Below, in pieces: positions 1 to 7,475 of a stretch of 64,000 nt of DNA; position 1 is the stretch's first letter, and each line of letters begins with the position of its first letter. A model generated the notes under the pieces. It saw only the letters and a program-made list of their open reading frames with translations, searched no databases and was not told where the DNA came from. The position numbers were made by a program, and so were the translations under genes. This DNA comes from Prauserella halophila (lineage in GTDB: Bacteria; Actinomycetota; Actinomycetes; Mycobacteriales; Pseudonocardiaceae): contig NZ_JAMTCQ010000016.1 in NCBI RefSeq assembly GCF_024171895.1, positions 62,001 through 126,000 of the forward strand, in the 5' to 3' direction.

Positions 1-2
1 CG

Positions 3-554
3 CGGGCGTTCGCGGTGGCCGACCACCAGGTCGCGCACGTCTACGTCGCCGACCCTGCCGACGTCGCGTCGGTCGCGAAGCTGTGCCAGGACCTGCCCGG
101 CGTGGACCTGGTGCTCGACCGCGGGGCGCAGGCGGACTACGGCATCGACCACGAGCGCGCGGGCGAGTTGGTGCTGGTGGCGGAGCAGGGCGCGTGGTTC
201 ACGTACTACTACTGGCTGGACGACGCGCGTGCGCCGGACTTCGCGCGCGGTGTCGACATCCACCGCAAGCCGGGCTACGACCCGGCCGAGCTGCTGCTCG
301 ACCCGGCCGACCGGATGGCGAAGGCACGGGCGCTGCTCGGGCTGGTGAAGAAGAAACTGGGACTGCGGTACACGATGAACGTCGTGCCGATGGACGGGCA
401 CTGGGTGAAGGGCACGCATGGACGGCTGCCCGACGACCCTGCCGATGGTCCGGTGTTGCTGTGCAGCGACTCGGGCACGCGCCGCGACCGCATCGCCGCC
501 GCGGACGTCCGGGATCTGGTGCTGGAGTTGGCCGGGGTGACGGAAGCGACGTGA
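3..554 (+). CDS. C-terminal part of an alkaline phosphatase / nucleotide pyrophosphatase family protein
   Basis: The reading frame is open from the window edge, so the start lies upstream and only about the last 183 codons are visible. The sequence (VADHQVAHVYV at the edge, then GELVLVAEQGAWFTYYYW and ending LVLELAGVTEAT) resembles the C-terminal half of type I phosphodiesterase / nucleotide pyrophosphatase-like proteins of the alkaline phosphatase superfamily. In these proteins this half completes the metal site with an Asp/His pair. The hydrophilic DHQVAHVYV stretch probably belongs to that part. The metal-binding N-terminal half is outside the window, so activity and substrate cannot be judged. 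The nearby GTG at 15 is unlikely to be the real start because the frame remains open before it. Confidence 0.6.
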   Translation, partial: RAFAVADHQVAHVYVADPADVASVAKLCQDLPGVDLVLDRGAQADYGIDHERAGELVLVAEQGAWFTYYYWLDDARAPDFARGVDIHRKPGYDPAELLLDPADRMAKARALLGLVKKKLGLRYTMNVVPMDGHWVKGTHGRLPDDPADGPVLLCSDSGTRRDRIAAADVRDLVLELAGVTEAT

Positions 555-670
555 CGAGACGGCTGCTGCCGGGTCGGCCGGGAAGTCGCAGACCCCGTGA
601 TCGGGAACTACGAAGGACGTAGCGAGCGGCATGGACAATGGCGACCATGTCGAGATGGTGGGGAGACCGG

Positions 671-1282
671 ATGTCGAGGATGGATCACGCCGGCGCGACC
701 GCGCACCGACGGCGAGAGCACGGCCAGTTCGCGGGTGAGTTCGTTCGCCACCCGGTCCGTGCCGGTGCCGTCATGGAGACGGCGACGGACTGTGCGGCCG
801 GTTTCCTCGACGAGGTGTGCGTGGCCGGTGCCCGCACGGTGGTCGAGCTCGGTGCGGGGTCCGGCGCGATCACCGCGGAGCTCGCGGCGCGATTGCCGGA
901 GTCGTCGCGGCTGCTGGCGGTGGAGGTCAGCCCGGCGTTGACGGCTCGGCTCCGGGACCGCTGCCCGGACGTGGATGTGGCCTGTGCGTCGGCGTTCGAC
1001 CTGCCGGATCTGGTACGTGCACGTGACCTGCCGCCGGTGGATCTCATCGTCTGTTCGGTTCCCTGGACGCTGATGGGGGAGCAGCGGGACCGCTTCCTGA
1101 GCACCGCGCGTGCGACGCTGACCGACGGTGGGACGTTCAGTACGTTGCTGGTGGCGCACCGGGCCCGGGAACGCGGCGAAGCGGCGACGTGGGTCGGGCG
1201 TCATTTCTCGGACGTCGGTGCAGGGCGCGTGTTGTGGGGGAATCTTCCGCCGTTGCGGGCGCTGCATTCCAGCGCCGCCTGA
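671..1282 (+). CDS. SAM-dependent methyltransferase, phospholipid N-methyltransferase-like
   Basis: This is a 203-residue class I methyltransferase. The SAM-binding motif I is clear (VVELGAGSGAIT), followed by the acidic loop LLAVEVSP and a motif IV-like VDLIVCSVPW. The preceding FVRHPVRAGAV segment and the short length match the PmtA-like phospholipid methyltransferase / rRNA dimethylase-like group. The substrate is not determinable. I chose the ATG at 671 because GGGGAG stands 6 bases before it; an in-frame ATG at 638 has no clear ribosome site. The gene converges on the hydrolase gene that follows. Family is confident, role is inference. Confidence 0.75.
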   Translation: MSRMDHAGATAHRRREHGQFAGEFVRHPVRAGAVMETATDCAAGFLDEVCVAGARTVVELGAGSGAITAELAARLPESSRLLAVEVSPALTARLRDRCPDVDVACASAFDLPDLVRARDLPPVDLIVCSVPWTLMGEQRDRFLSTARATLTDGGTFSTLLVAHRARERGEAATWVGRHFSDVGAGRVLWGNLPPLRALHSSAA

Positions 1283-1303
1283 CACCACGGCCAACGCCGT
1301 CTC

Positions 1304-1348
1304 GGCCCGTAGATGGCCGGTGAAACCCCCGGCAACGACTACCGGGCC
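1304..1348. terminator. possible bidirectional terminator
   Basis: GGCCCGTAG pairs with CTACCGGGCC with one bulge, between the convergent methyltransferase and hydrolase genes. There is no U-run, so this is only a candidate. Confidence 0.35.
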
Positions 1349-1377
1349 ACGGCAACGCCCCCGTCCCGGTTGCTCCT

Positions 1378-2439
1378 TCACACAGACGTGTTGAGCAGGG
1401 CGCCGAGGTGTTCGTCGATCTGCGGCATGTACGTGGGGGCGACGCCGAAGAGCCCGAGGTGACCGAGTACGTCGTCTAGCACGCGCAGCTCGCTGCCCTT
1501 GATGTGTTCCTGTTCGGCGCGGCAGTCGCGGACCGGGAAGAACATGTCCTCGTTGATCGGCATCACGAAAGTTCGTGCGTTGATGTTGCCGAGCGCGGCC
1601 GCCAGGTCGCCGTTGGTGTGCCGGGCAACGTCGCCGCGTTGCCACTTCCACGCCATGCACAACAGGTCATTCGGGTCCATGGTCGTGAAGTAGGGCTCGA
1701 GGAAGCCCGCCATGAACGCTTCCTTGGAATCGAACTCCAGCGCCCGCCAGACCTCCTGCTTCCAGAACTCGGTCGAGAGGCCGACGACCGCCCAGATGCC
1801 GGCGTGCCGCTTGAGTCCGTCCACGACGTCGGCGTTCGAGGAGTACTCACCACCGTTGAAGCCCGGGTCGGAGGTGATTGCCTCGCTGAGCGCCTTGCCG
1901 AACAGGAAATCGTGCGGCGTGGTCTGCGCGGTCCCGGCGATCGGTGCGGCGCGCTTGACCTTGTGGGGGAAGCGGACGGCCCACTCGTAGGTCTGCTGGG
2001 CACCCATCGAGCCGCCGACCACGAGCTGCAACGTTTCGATCCCGAAGTGCTCACGCAGCAGGCGTTCCTGGGCGACGACGTCGTCTCCGATACGTACGTG
2101 CGGGAACTTCGACATGGCGAGCTCGGCGTTGGCGAGCTCGGCGTTGTGTGGGCTGGTGGACAGTCCGTTGCCGATCTGGTCGACGCAGACGATGAAATAC
2201 CGGTCGGGGTTCAACGCGTGTTCGGATCCGACGTAGATGTCGCGCCAGATCTGATGGGTGCCGGAGTACCAGGTGGTGATGAGGATGGCGTTGTCCTTGG
2301 CCTCGTTCAGCTCTCCGAAGGTCGCCACCGCCAGCTGACAGTCCGGGATCGACCCACCCTCCTCCAGATCGAGCCGACCGATGCTGATCAGGTCGTAGTC
2401 GCCGTGGAACTCCTGGGTGTAATACGGGTTCTCGATCAT
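1378..2439 (-). CDS. alpha/beta hydrolase of the homoserine acetyltransferase (MetX) fold, probable esterase
   Basis: The 353-residue protein has the alpha/beta-hydrolase nucleophile elbow GGSMGAQ (Ser144), with Asp298 (in NEDMFFP) and His327 (in LGHLGLFG) as the likely rest of the triad. Overall it resembles MetX, but it sits with a Baeyer-Villiger monooxygenase and a catabolic activator rather than with methionine genes. I therefore infer that it hydrolyses the ester made by the monooxygenase or moves its acyl group. The start at ATG 2439 is fixed by AGGAGG about 6 bases upstream. It is divergent from the regulator gene, and the 17-bp site at 2540-2556 lies 101 bases before its start. A true homoserine acetyltransferase remains possible. 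Confidence 0.8.
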   Translation of the reverse strand: MIENPYYTQEFHGDYDLISIGRLDLEEGGSIPDCQLAVATFGELNEAKDNAILITTWYSGTHQIWRDIYVGSEHALNPDRYFIVCVDQIGNGLSTSPHNAELANAELAMSKFPHVRIGDDVVAQERLLREHFGIETLQLVVGGSMGAQQTYEWAVRFPHKVKRAAPIAGTAQTTPHDFLFGKALSEAITSDPGFNGGEYSSNADVVDGLKRHAGIWAVVGLSTEFWKQEVWRALEFDSKEAFMAGFLEPYFTTMDPNDLLCMAWKWQRGDVARHTNGDLAAALGNINARTFVMPINEDMFFPVRDCRAEQEHIKGSELRVLDDVLGHLGLFGVAPTYMPQIDEHLGALLNTSV

Positions 2440-2479
2440 CGTCTGGTCCTCCTCGTGCAGCTGGCTCTCCGGGGCGGTG

Positions 2480-2608
2480 GTGCGCAAATGGGCCTGACAC
2501 CGACGACTACCAGCCTGTGGGGGGTACCACGCTGCGGAGTGTCCGAAAATGGGACAGACGGGCCCCTGGTTTTGGATGCACCGTGTGTCGCAGGACACAA
2601 GGAGGTGT
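2480..2608 (+). promoter_or_regulatory. divergent promoter region with a second inverted repeat
   Basis: This region drives the hydrolase leftward and the regulator rightward. Besides the 17-bp operator it holds a perfect inverted repeat TGTGTC-GCAG-GACACA at about 2584-2599, directly before the ribosome site of the regulator gene (AAGGAGGTG). The repeat could be an autoregulatory site or a stem controlling regulator translation. I could not assign -10/-35 elements with confidence. Confidence 0.35.
2540..2556. promoter_or_regulatory. 17-bp operator, copy 1 (hydrolase / regulator intergenic region)
   Basis: TGTCCGAAAATGGGACA is an inverted repeat (TGTCC / GGACA, 7-base spacer) between the divergent hydrolase and activator genes. 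A 14-of-17 match, TGTCCCAAAATCGAACA, stands before the monooxygenase at 6199-6215. Two such sites in front of functionally linked genes next to a Fis-type activator are best read as its binding sites; this is inference. Confidence 0.65.
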
Positions 2609-2616
2609 GCTAAGCG

Positions 2617-4407
2617 ATGGGTGAGGTCCCGGACCGGAGCGCCCAGCTCGCCACTGCCCGTGTGGAGTTCGTGGCGAACGGCAACTCGGCGCCGTGCGAC
2701 CTGCCGAATCACGTCGCCGCGTCGTGGCGGCGCAGCGCCTCGTACGGGGTCTCGCCGGATGAGGTGTGCCCGGACTACTGGACCGATCTGGATTTCGGGT
2801 CCCGCCTGGTGCGCTGCGCGCAGCCGGTGATCGAACAGCTCGTGGACCAGCTCTCCGATATCCCCCTGGGGGTCGCGCTGACCGACGACAGGGCGCGGCT
2901 GCTCAGCCGCCGCGACAGCGATTCGTGGATCGGCCGGCGGTTGGACCGGGTGTACTTCGCGCAGGGCTTCGGCTACGCCGAGGGCACCGTCGGCACCAAC
3001 GGCGTGGGCACGGTGCTGGAGTTCGGCGACTCCGTGCACATCGTCGGCGCGGAGCATTTCGTGGACAGCCTGCAAAGCTTCGCGTGCGCCGGCGCGCCCG
3101 TTCGCAACCCGTTCACGGGGCGGGTCGAAGGCGTGCTGGACGTCAGCTGCCTCAGCCGGCACTCGACGCCGGTGATGCACTCGCTGGTCCGCTCGGCTGC
3201 GCAACGGATCGAGAACAACCTGCTGCTCGACCGCAATCAGACCCAGCAGGCGCTGTTCGAGGCCTATTCCCGCACGGACGCACACGGGCGGCAGGCGGTG
3301 CTGGCGGTCGGCCGGCGGACCGTCATGGCCAACTCGGCGATCCAAGCGCTGCTCGACCCGGCCGATCTGGACGCGGTGCAGGACCATGTGCGGTTCATGA
3401 TGTTTCGGCGCGCCACCGTGGACAACGGGATCGAACTGCCCTCGGGCCGACGGGTACGGCTGCGTGGTTCGACGGTGCAGGTCGGCACGGAGCTCGCGGG
3501 GATGGTCAGCGTGGTCTCCGTCTTCCGGGAGGCCGCCAGCTCTCCAACTACGGGACGTGCGCTCTCGAGTCAGCGAGTCGTCGGGGCACCGCGGTCTCGC
3601 GACGAGGAGAGTCGTTGTCCGGCCTGGCGCGAAGCAGCATCCACAGTAGACATTGCGGTGCGTGCGGCCGACCCGGTGCTCGTCCTCGGCGAACAGGGTT
3701 CTGGAAGACTCACCGTGCTGACCGACGTGCACCGCCTCGTACACGCCGGCGGACAGGTCGTCGTGCTGGAGGCCAGCGCGGTCGACGCGGCACCGGCTGA
3801 GGCGATCGCTCGGCTGACGGAGCCGGTGACCGAACCGACGCTGTGCGTTCTCCGCGACGTCGACCAGCTGTCCGCGCGGACCGTCGAGGCACTGGCGGCC
3901 GCGGTGCCGGAGTCTGGCGACGGACTTCGGACGCTCGCTGCGACGGCGTCGGGAACCATCGCTGAGCATGCCGCTCACGAGCGGCTGCTGAGCATGTTCA
4001 ACGCGTCGGCGACGGTACCGGCGCTGCGCCACCGGAGGGTCGATCTGCCGATGCTGGCGCGGTCGTTGCTGTCCGACCTGGCCGCACGCCGCGATGTTCG
4101 CCTCTCCGACGAGGCGCTGCGTTTGCTCGGCGGATACAGCTGGCCGGGCAACGTCCGGCAGCTGAAACAGGCCCTGTCCGAAGCGTTGGCCCGCCGTCCT
4201 GTCGGTGTGGTCGAGGCGCACGATCTGCCGGCTTTCTGTCAGAGCACACCGCGCAGTGCACTGCGTCCGGTCGACGAAACCGAGCGGGACATGATCATCG
4301 CGGCGTTGCGGGAGTCGGGCGGTAACCGGGTGGCGACCGCGACCGCCCTGGGCATCGCCCGCTCAACGCTCTACCGGAAGATTCGTCAGTACGGCATCAC
4401 GGCCTGA
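2617..4407 (+). CDS. GAF-domain, Fis-type HTH transcriptional activator (AcoR-like, degenerate AAA+)
   Basis: The 596-residue protein has the layout of AcoR/MimR-type activators: an N-terminal GAF-like sensor (about 50-210, with GFGYAEGTVGTNGVGTV), a weakly conserved middle, and a C-terminal Fis helix-turn-helix (last 41 residues, GGNRVATATALGIARSTLYRK). The AAA+ part is eroded. The Walker A position (about 356) reads GEQGSGR, with Arg for the usual Lys, and I see no GAFTGA loop for sigma-54 contact, although the C-terminal SWPGNVRQL element is kept. It therefore probably activates sigma-70-type promoters, as expected in actinomycetes. ATG 2617 follows AAGGAGGTG. It lies between its two likely targets. 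Confidence 0.85.
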   Translation: MGEVPDRSAQLATARVEFVANGNSAPCDLPNHVAASWRRSASYGVSPDEVCPDYWTDLDFGSRLVRCAQPVIEQLVDQLSDIPLGVALTDDRARLLSRRDSDSWIGRRLDRVYFAQGFGYAEGTVGTNGVGTVLEFGDSVHIVGAEHFVDSLQSFACAGAPVRNPFTGRVEGVLDVSCLSRHSTPVMHSLVRSAAQRIENNLLLDRNQTQQALFEAYSRTDAHGRQAVLAVGRRTVMANSAIQALLDPADLDAVQDHVRFMMFRRATVDNGIELPSGRRVRLRGSTVQVGTELAGMVSVVSVFREAASSPTTGRALSSQRVVGAPRSRDEESRCPAWREAASTVDIAVRAADPVLVLGEQGSGRLTVLTDVHRLVHAGGQVVVLEASAVDAAPAEAIARLTEPVTEPTLCVLRDVDQLSARTVEALAAAVPESGDGLRTLAATASGTIAEHAAHERLLSMFNASATVPALRHRRVDLPMLARSLLSDLAARRDVRLSDEALRLLGGYSWPGNVRQLKQALSEALARRPVGVVEAHDLPAFCQSTPRSALRPVDETERDMIIAALRESGGNRVATATALGIARSTLYRKIRQYGITA

Positions 4408-4429
4408 CGCCCGCACCTCCCGCTGGAAT

Positions 4430-4468
4430 CCGGTCGCCGGCAACGACGCCGGCGTTGCCGGCGACCGG
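4430..4468. terminator. strong bidirectional terminator
   Basis: A perfect 16-bp stem (4430-4445 with 4453-4468) with a 7-base loop fills the gap between the convergent activator and monooxygenase genes. Confidence 0.8.
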
Positions 4469-4473
4469 CAGCT

Positions 4474-6123
4474 TCAGGTCGTCCGGAAGGACGGGTAGCC
4501 CGCCTCGGCTTCCTCGCGGCACTTTCCCCGGTACGTGCCGACGCCGCCGATATAGGACAGCAGTCGGCGTGGCTTGCCGGGGACGTTGGAGCCCATGTAC
4601 CAGGAGTCCGTCTTGGGCACGAGCGTCGCGTTGGCCAGCTCGTCATGGTGCTCGACCCACGCGTCCTGGCCCTCCTTCGTCGGCTCGATGACCGACTTGC
4701 CCTGCTCGTGCAGCATCTTGATCGCTTCGCTGATCCACTCGGTCTGCTGCTGCAGACAAGTGGTCATGTTGCACAGCGCCGCGGACGGGGCGAGCGGCAC
4801 CGCGGTGGTGAGCATGTTCGGGTAGCCCTCGACCATCAGGCCCATCGTCGTGCGGATGTCGGTGTTCCAGTCCTCGGCCAGGCTGCGCCCGCCACGGCCG
4901 CGCACGTCGATGCGCTTGAGCGCGCCGGTGCCTGCGTCGAACCCGGTGGCCATGATGATCACATCCAGTTCGTGGACGGTGCCGTCGGCGAGCTCGAGGC
5001 CTTCCGGAACGACCTCGGTGATCTTGTTGTTCCGGACCGACACCGCCTCGACGTTGTCGCGGTGGTAGACCTCGAAGTAGTTGCGCTCCAGCGGCACCCG
5101 GTGGGTGCCGAACCCGTAGTCATCGGGGGCCGGCACCAGGATGTCGATCAGCCGCTGGTCCTTCAGCCGGTCGCACATCTTCTGCCGGACGAACTCGGAG
5201 ACCGCACGGCTGATGTCCTCGGAGAAGAAGATCTCGGCGAAGCTGGCCAGCCAAAGCTTGAGCGAGCCGTCGGCGTAGATCTCCTCGAGGATCTCGTTGC
5301 GCTGCTCAGGGGTGCATTCCTCCCAGGTGTACTCCCAGTCGTAGGCGAACCCGGCGAACGTGTGCGGAACGGTCTCCTTGATCTCCTGGAAACGCTCCTT
5401 GTAGGCGGCCTGGTCCTCGGGGGTGTACTTCGGGTTCTTCATCGGCAGCGTGTATTGCGGCGTGCGCGCGAAAACCGTGAGGTGCCCGACCTTGTCGGCG
5501 ATCGTCTGGATCACCTGGATTCCGGTGGCGCCGATGCCGATCACGCCGACCCGCTTGCCTTCGAGGCCCACGGGCTCCTTCGGCCAGCGGGACGTGTGGA
5601 AGATCGTGCCGTGGAAGGTGTCCTGGCCTTCGAAGACGTTCTGTTGGGGCGCGGAGAGCATGCCACCGCAGGTGATGAAGAACTGGGTGTCGATGACGTC
5701 GCCCCGGCTGGTCCGAATGGTCCAGCGGCCGCGATCCTCGTCGAAGTGGGCGCTGGTGACGCGGGTGGAGAACTGGATGTCCTTGGCCAGATCGAGCTTG
5801 TCGGTGACGTACTGCAGCCAGCTCTCGACTTCCGCCTGGCCGGGGAACTTCTCGCTCCAGCTCCATTCCTTGTACAGCTCCTCGGAGAAGAGGTACTGGT
5901 AGATGTAGCCCTCGCTGTCGAACCGGGCGCCGGGGTAGCGGTTCCAGTACCAGGTGCCGCCGACGCCGGTGCCCTCCTCGTACGCGCGTACCCGCAGGCC
6001 TTGTTCTCGCAGCTGGTACAGCTGATACAACCCGGCCACGCCGGCACCCATGACCACCGCGTCGAGCTCGAGATCTGTCCGGCTGTCACCAGCTTGGGGC
6101 GCGGTATCCGTCGTAGTCGTCAT
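4474..6123 (-). CDS. type I Baeyer-Villiger monooxygenase (FAD/NADPH)
   Basis: The 549-residue flavoprotein carries all hallmarks of type I Baeyer-Villiger monooxygenases: FAD Rossmann motif GAGVAG (26-31), GGTWYWNRYPGARFD (55-69), the family fingerprint FxGxxxHxxxWP (Phe170, Gly172, His176, Trp180, Pro181), NADPH Rossmann motif GIGATG (196-201) and the late DVIIMATGFD. Such enzymes insert oxygen next to a ketone carbonyl to give an ester or lactone; the ketone here is unknown. The full length and the cyclohexanone-monooxygenase-like motifs suggest an active enzyme. ATG 6123 has AAAGG upstream and the 17-bp operator 76 bases before it. The adjacent hydrolase could cleave the product. Confidence 0.93.
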   Translation of the reverse strand: MTTTTDTAPQAGDSRTDLELDAVVMGAGVAGLYQLYQLREQGLRVRAYEEGTGVGGTWYWNRYPGARFDSEGYIYQYLFSEELYKEWSWSEKFPGQAEVESWLQYVTDKLDLAKDIQFSTRVTSAHFDEDRGRWTIRTSRGDVIDTQFFITCGGMLSAPQQNVFEGQDTFHGTIFHTSRWPKEPVGLEGKRVGVIGIGATGIQVIQTIADKVGHLTVFARTPQYTLPMKNPKYTPEDQAAYKERFQEIKETVPHTFAGFAYDWEYTWEECTPEQRNEILEEIYADGSLKLWLASFAEIFFSEDISRAVSEFVRQKMCDRLKDQRLIDILVPAPDDYGFGTHRVPLERNYFEVYHRDNVEAVSVRNNKITEVVPEGLELADGTVHELDVIIMATGFDAGTGALKRIDVRGRGGRSLAEDWNTDIRTTMGLMVEGYPNMLTTAVPLAPSAALCNMTTCLQQQTEWISEAIKMLHEQGKSVIEPTKEGQDAWVEHHDELANATLVPKTDSWYMGSNVPGKPRRLLSYIGGVGTYRGKCREEAEAGYPSFRTT

Positions 6124-6198
6124 CGCGGAACGCCTTTCTGTGCCTCTGTGTTACCTGCCACCGGCACACAATCCTGAGCGCTGCTCAGACAGATTCCA

Positions 6199-6215
6199 TG
6201 TCCCAAAATCGAACA
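6199..6215. promoter_or_regulatory. 17-bp operator, copy 2 (monooxygenase promoter)
   Basis: TGTCCCAAAATCGAACA matches the site at 2540-2556 at 14 of 17 positions. It also overlaps a GTCCC / GGGAC inverted repeat that extends to about 6222. Its position 76 bases before the monooxygenase start fits an activator site. Confidence 0.65.
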
Positions 6216-6375
6216 TGGGACGGCGCGGATTTTCGGGTGCGGAGGGGCTCGATTCCGTGCCTCGCGGGAGCTTCGCGAGACAGGCGCTCCTGCCCGGAGC
6301 CATCGCAAGCTCGCTGCCCACGTCGCCAAGAGGGCGGGGCCACCGCGTTCGTGCTTGACCACCGGACGGTGCACG

Positions 6376-6435
6376 CTGAGATTTGTCCAGCCACGCGGCG
6401 CGGTCGAGTACCGGCTGCATCTGCCCGGGGGTCAT
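6376..6435 (-). pseudogene. truncated 5' end of a gene formerly coupled to tetR
   Basis: An ATG at 6435 overlaps the tetR stop codon (ATGA) and opens with a plausible protein start, MTPGQMQPVLDRAAWLDKS. The following codons lose any protein-like character as they run into the monooxygenase promoter region. I read this as the first 20 or so codons of a third operon gene whose rest was lost, perhaps when the ketone module arrived. The product cannot be named. Confidence 0.3.
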
Positions 6436-7112
6436 GACGGCGTCGTGGCCAGGGTGTGAATGCCGCCTTCGACGAAGTGGATCAGCGCGTGGTGGCGTTC
6501 GTCGATGTCGTGGGCGTGCATGCGGCCGTCGGTGAGGCTGTCGAGTTGCAGGTTGTTGGAGTAGGTGTGCAGGCTGGCGGCGACCAGGTGCAGGTAGGCG
6601 TCGTGGATGGCGGCTTCGCTGGCGGCGGGGAAGAGGGTGTGTAGGTGGGCGACGAAGTCGGCGGCGATGGCGTTGAAGTCCTCGACGATGAATCGGCCGA
6701 TGGGATGCCCGGAATTGGCGAGTTGGGCGATGAAGCGGAAGTAGTTGTCCCAGCCGGGGTGGCCCGCTCGCTGGCGCATGGGTTCGGTGAAGGCTTCGAT
6801 GAATGCACGCAAGCGCCGGGCTCGTGTCCCTCGGGCGGGCAGTGCGGCGAGGCGGGTGCGGCGGTCCTCGTTGAGAGGTTGAATACGGCGAGCAAGTACC
6901 GCGCGAAACAAGCCTTCTTTGCCGCCGAACTGCTCGCTGACTGCGGCCAGCCGGGTGCCGGCATGCTCGGTGATGTCGCGGACGCTGACACCGAAGTAGC
7001 CGCGGGCGGCGAACAGCTCCTCGGAACTGTCCAGCAGCCGGTCTCGCAGGGCGGCGCGGTTGGCCTCACGCGAGGTCGGTGCCCGTCGGCGATCGGGAGT
7101 GGGGCTGGTCAT
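6432..7112 (-). CDS. TetR/AcrR family transcriptional regulator
   Basis: This 226-residue regulator has an N-terminal TetR helix-turn-helix: ALRDRLLDSSEELFAARGYFGVSV, then RDITEHAGTRLAAVSEQFGGKEGLF, about residues 20-70. A helical C-terminal ligand domain follows, resembling the C-terminal domain of the CecR/YbiH-like group. Its start overlaps the stop of the broken hydrolase gene upstream, so the two were once an operon. Two identical-pattern palindromes at 7402-7456, just before that remnant and the divergent metallo-hydrolase, are the obvious binding sites. The likely role is repression of both transcripts; the inducer is unknown. Confidence 0.85.
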   Translation of the reverse strand: MTSPTPDRRRAPTSREANRAALRDRLLDSSEELFAARGYFGVSVRDITEHAGTRLAAVSEQFGGKEGLFRAVLARRIQPLNEDRRTRLAALPARGTRARRLRAFIEAFTEPMRQRAGHPGWDNYFRFIAQLANSGHPIGRFIVEDFNAIAADFVAHLHTLFPAASEAAIHDAYLHLVAASLHTYSNNLQLDSLTDGRMHAHDIDERHHALIHFVEGGIHTLATTPS

Positions 7113-7398
7113 GAGTCGATGATGGGGTGCTCGATGCTTCCGATTCCGTCGAGGGACAACAGCAGGGTGTCTCCCGGTCGCAGCCGGCGCCCGGTCTCCA
7201 TGCCGCTACCACCGGGCAGCGTACCGGTGCCGAGCAGTTCGCCGGGACGTAGATGTTCGCTTCGGGAGGCGTGAGCGACGACCTCGCCCAGAGTGTGGCA
7301 TGCCGGCGCTGGACACGGTGGCGACCGTGACCCCGTTGATGGTGACGATTCCGTGCAGATCGTCGGCTGGGCGTAGAACAGCGGCTCGGTCCTCTCAA
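7109..7398 (-). pseudogene. fumarylacetoacetate hydrolase family remnant (truncated and frameshifted)
   Basis: The C-terminal end is recognisable: LGEVVAHASRSEHLRPGELL, then GTGTLPGGSG and RPGDTLLLSLDGIGS, which is the conserved end of the FAH fold. Just upstream the frame changes: DDLHGIVTINGVTVATVSSAGMP continues the FAH sequence in another frame (codons near 7310-7380). Nothing FAH-like precedes this, because the operator region starts at once. About 90 of some 280 codons remain. The stop overlaps the tetR start, so the original arrangement was FAH-tetR. The apparent GTG start at 7417 lies inside an operator and is not real. Confidence 0.75.
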
Positions 7399-7401
7399 GG
7401 C

Positions 7402-7415
7402 GGAACAGTCGTTCC
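7402..7415. promoter_or_regulatory. TetR-type operator 1
   Basis: GGAACAGTCGTTCC, a palindrome with 5-base arms, is repeated 41 bases further on. It lies between the tetR transcription unit and the divergent metallo-hydrolase. Confidence 0.7.
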
Positions 7416-7442
7416 ACTTTAACGCAGGTCGATGCTACTGTC

Positions 7443-7456
7443 GGAACAGTTGTTCC
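7443..7456. promoter_or_regulatory. TetR-type operator 2
   Basis: GGAACAGTTGTTCC, extended to 6-base arms by flanking C/G, lies 20 bases before the metallo-hydrolase start. The centre-to-centre distance to operator 1 is 41 bases, about four helical turns, so both sites face the same side of the DNA. Confidence 0.7.
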
Positions 7457-7475
7457 GGCCAGGCAGGAGTTTCAC

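Noticed and set aside
1378-2439. Calling the hydrolase metX (methionine biosynthesis)
   Set aside because: Its neighbours are a Baeyer-Villiger monooxygenase and a catabolic activator with shared operators, and no metY or other methionine gene is near.
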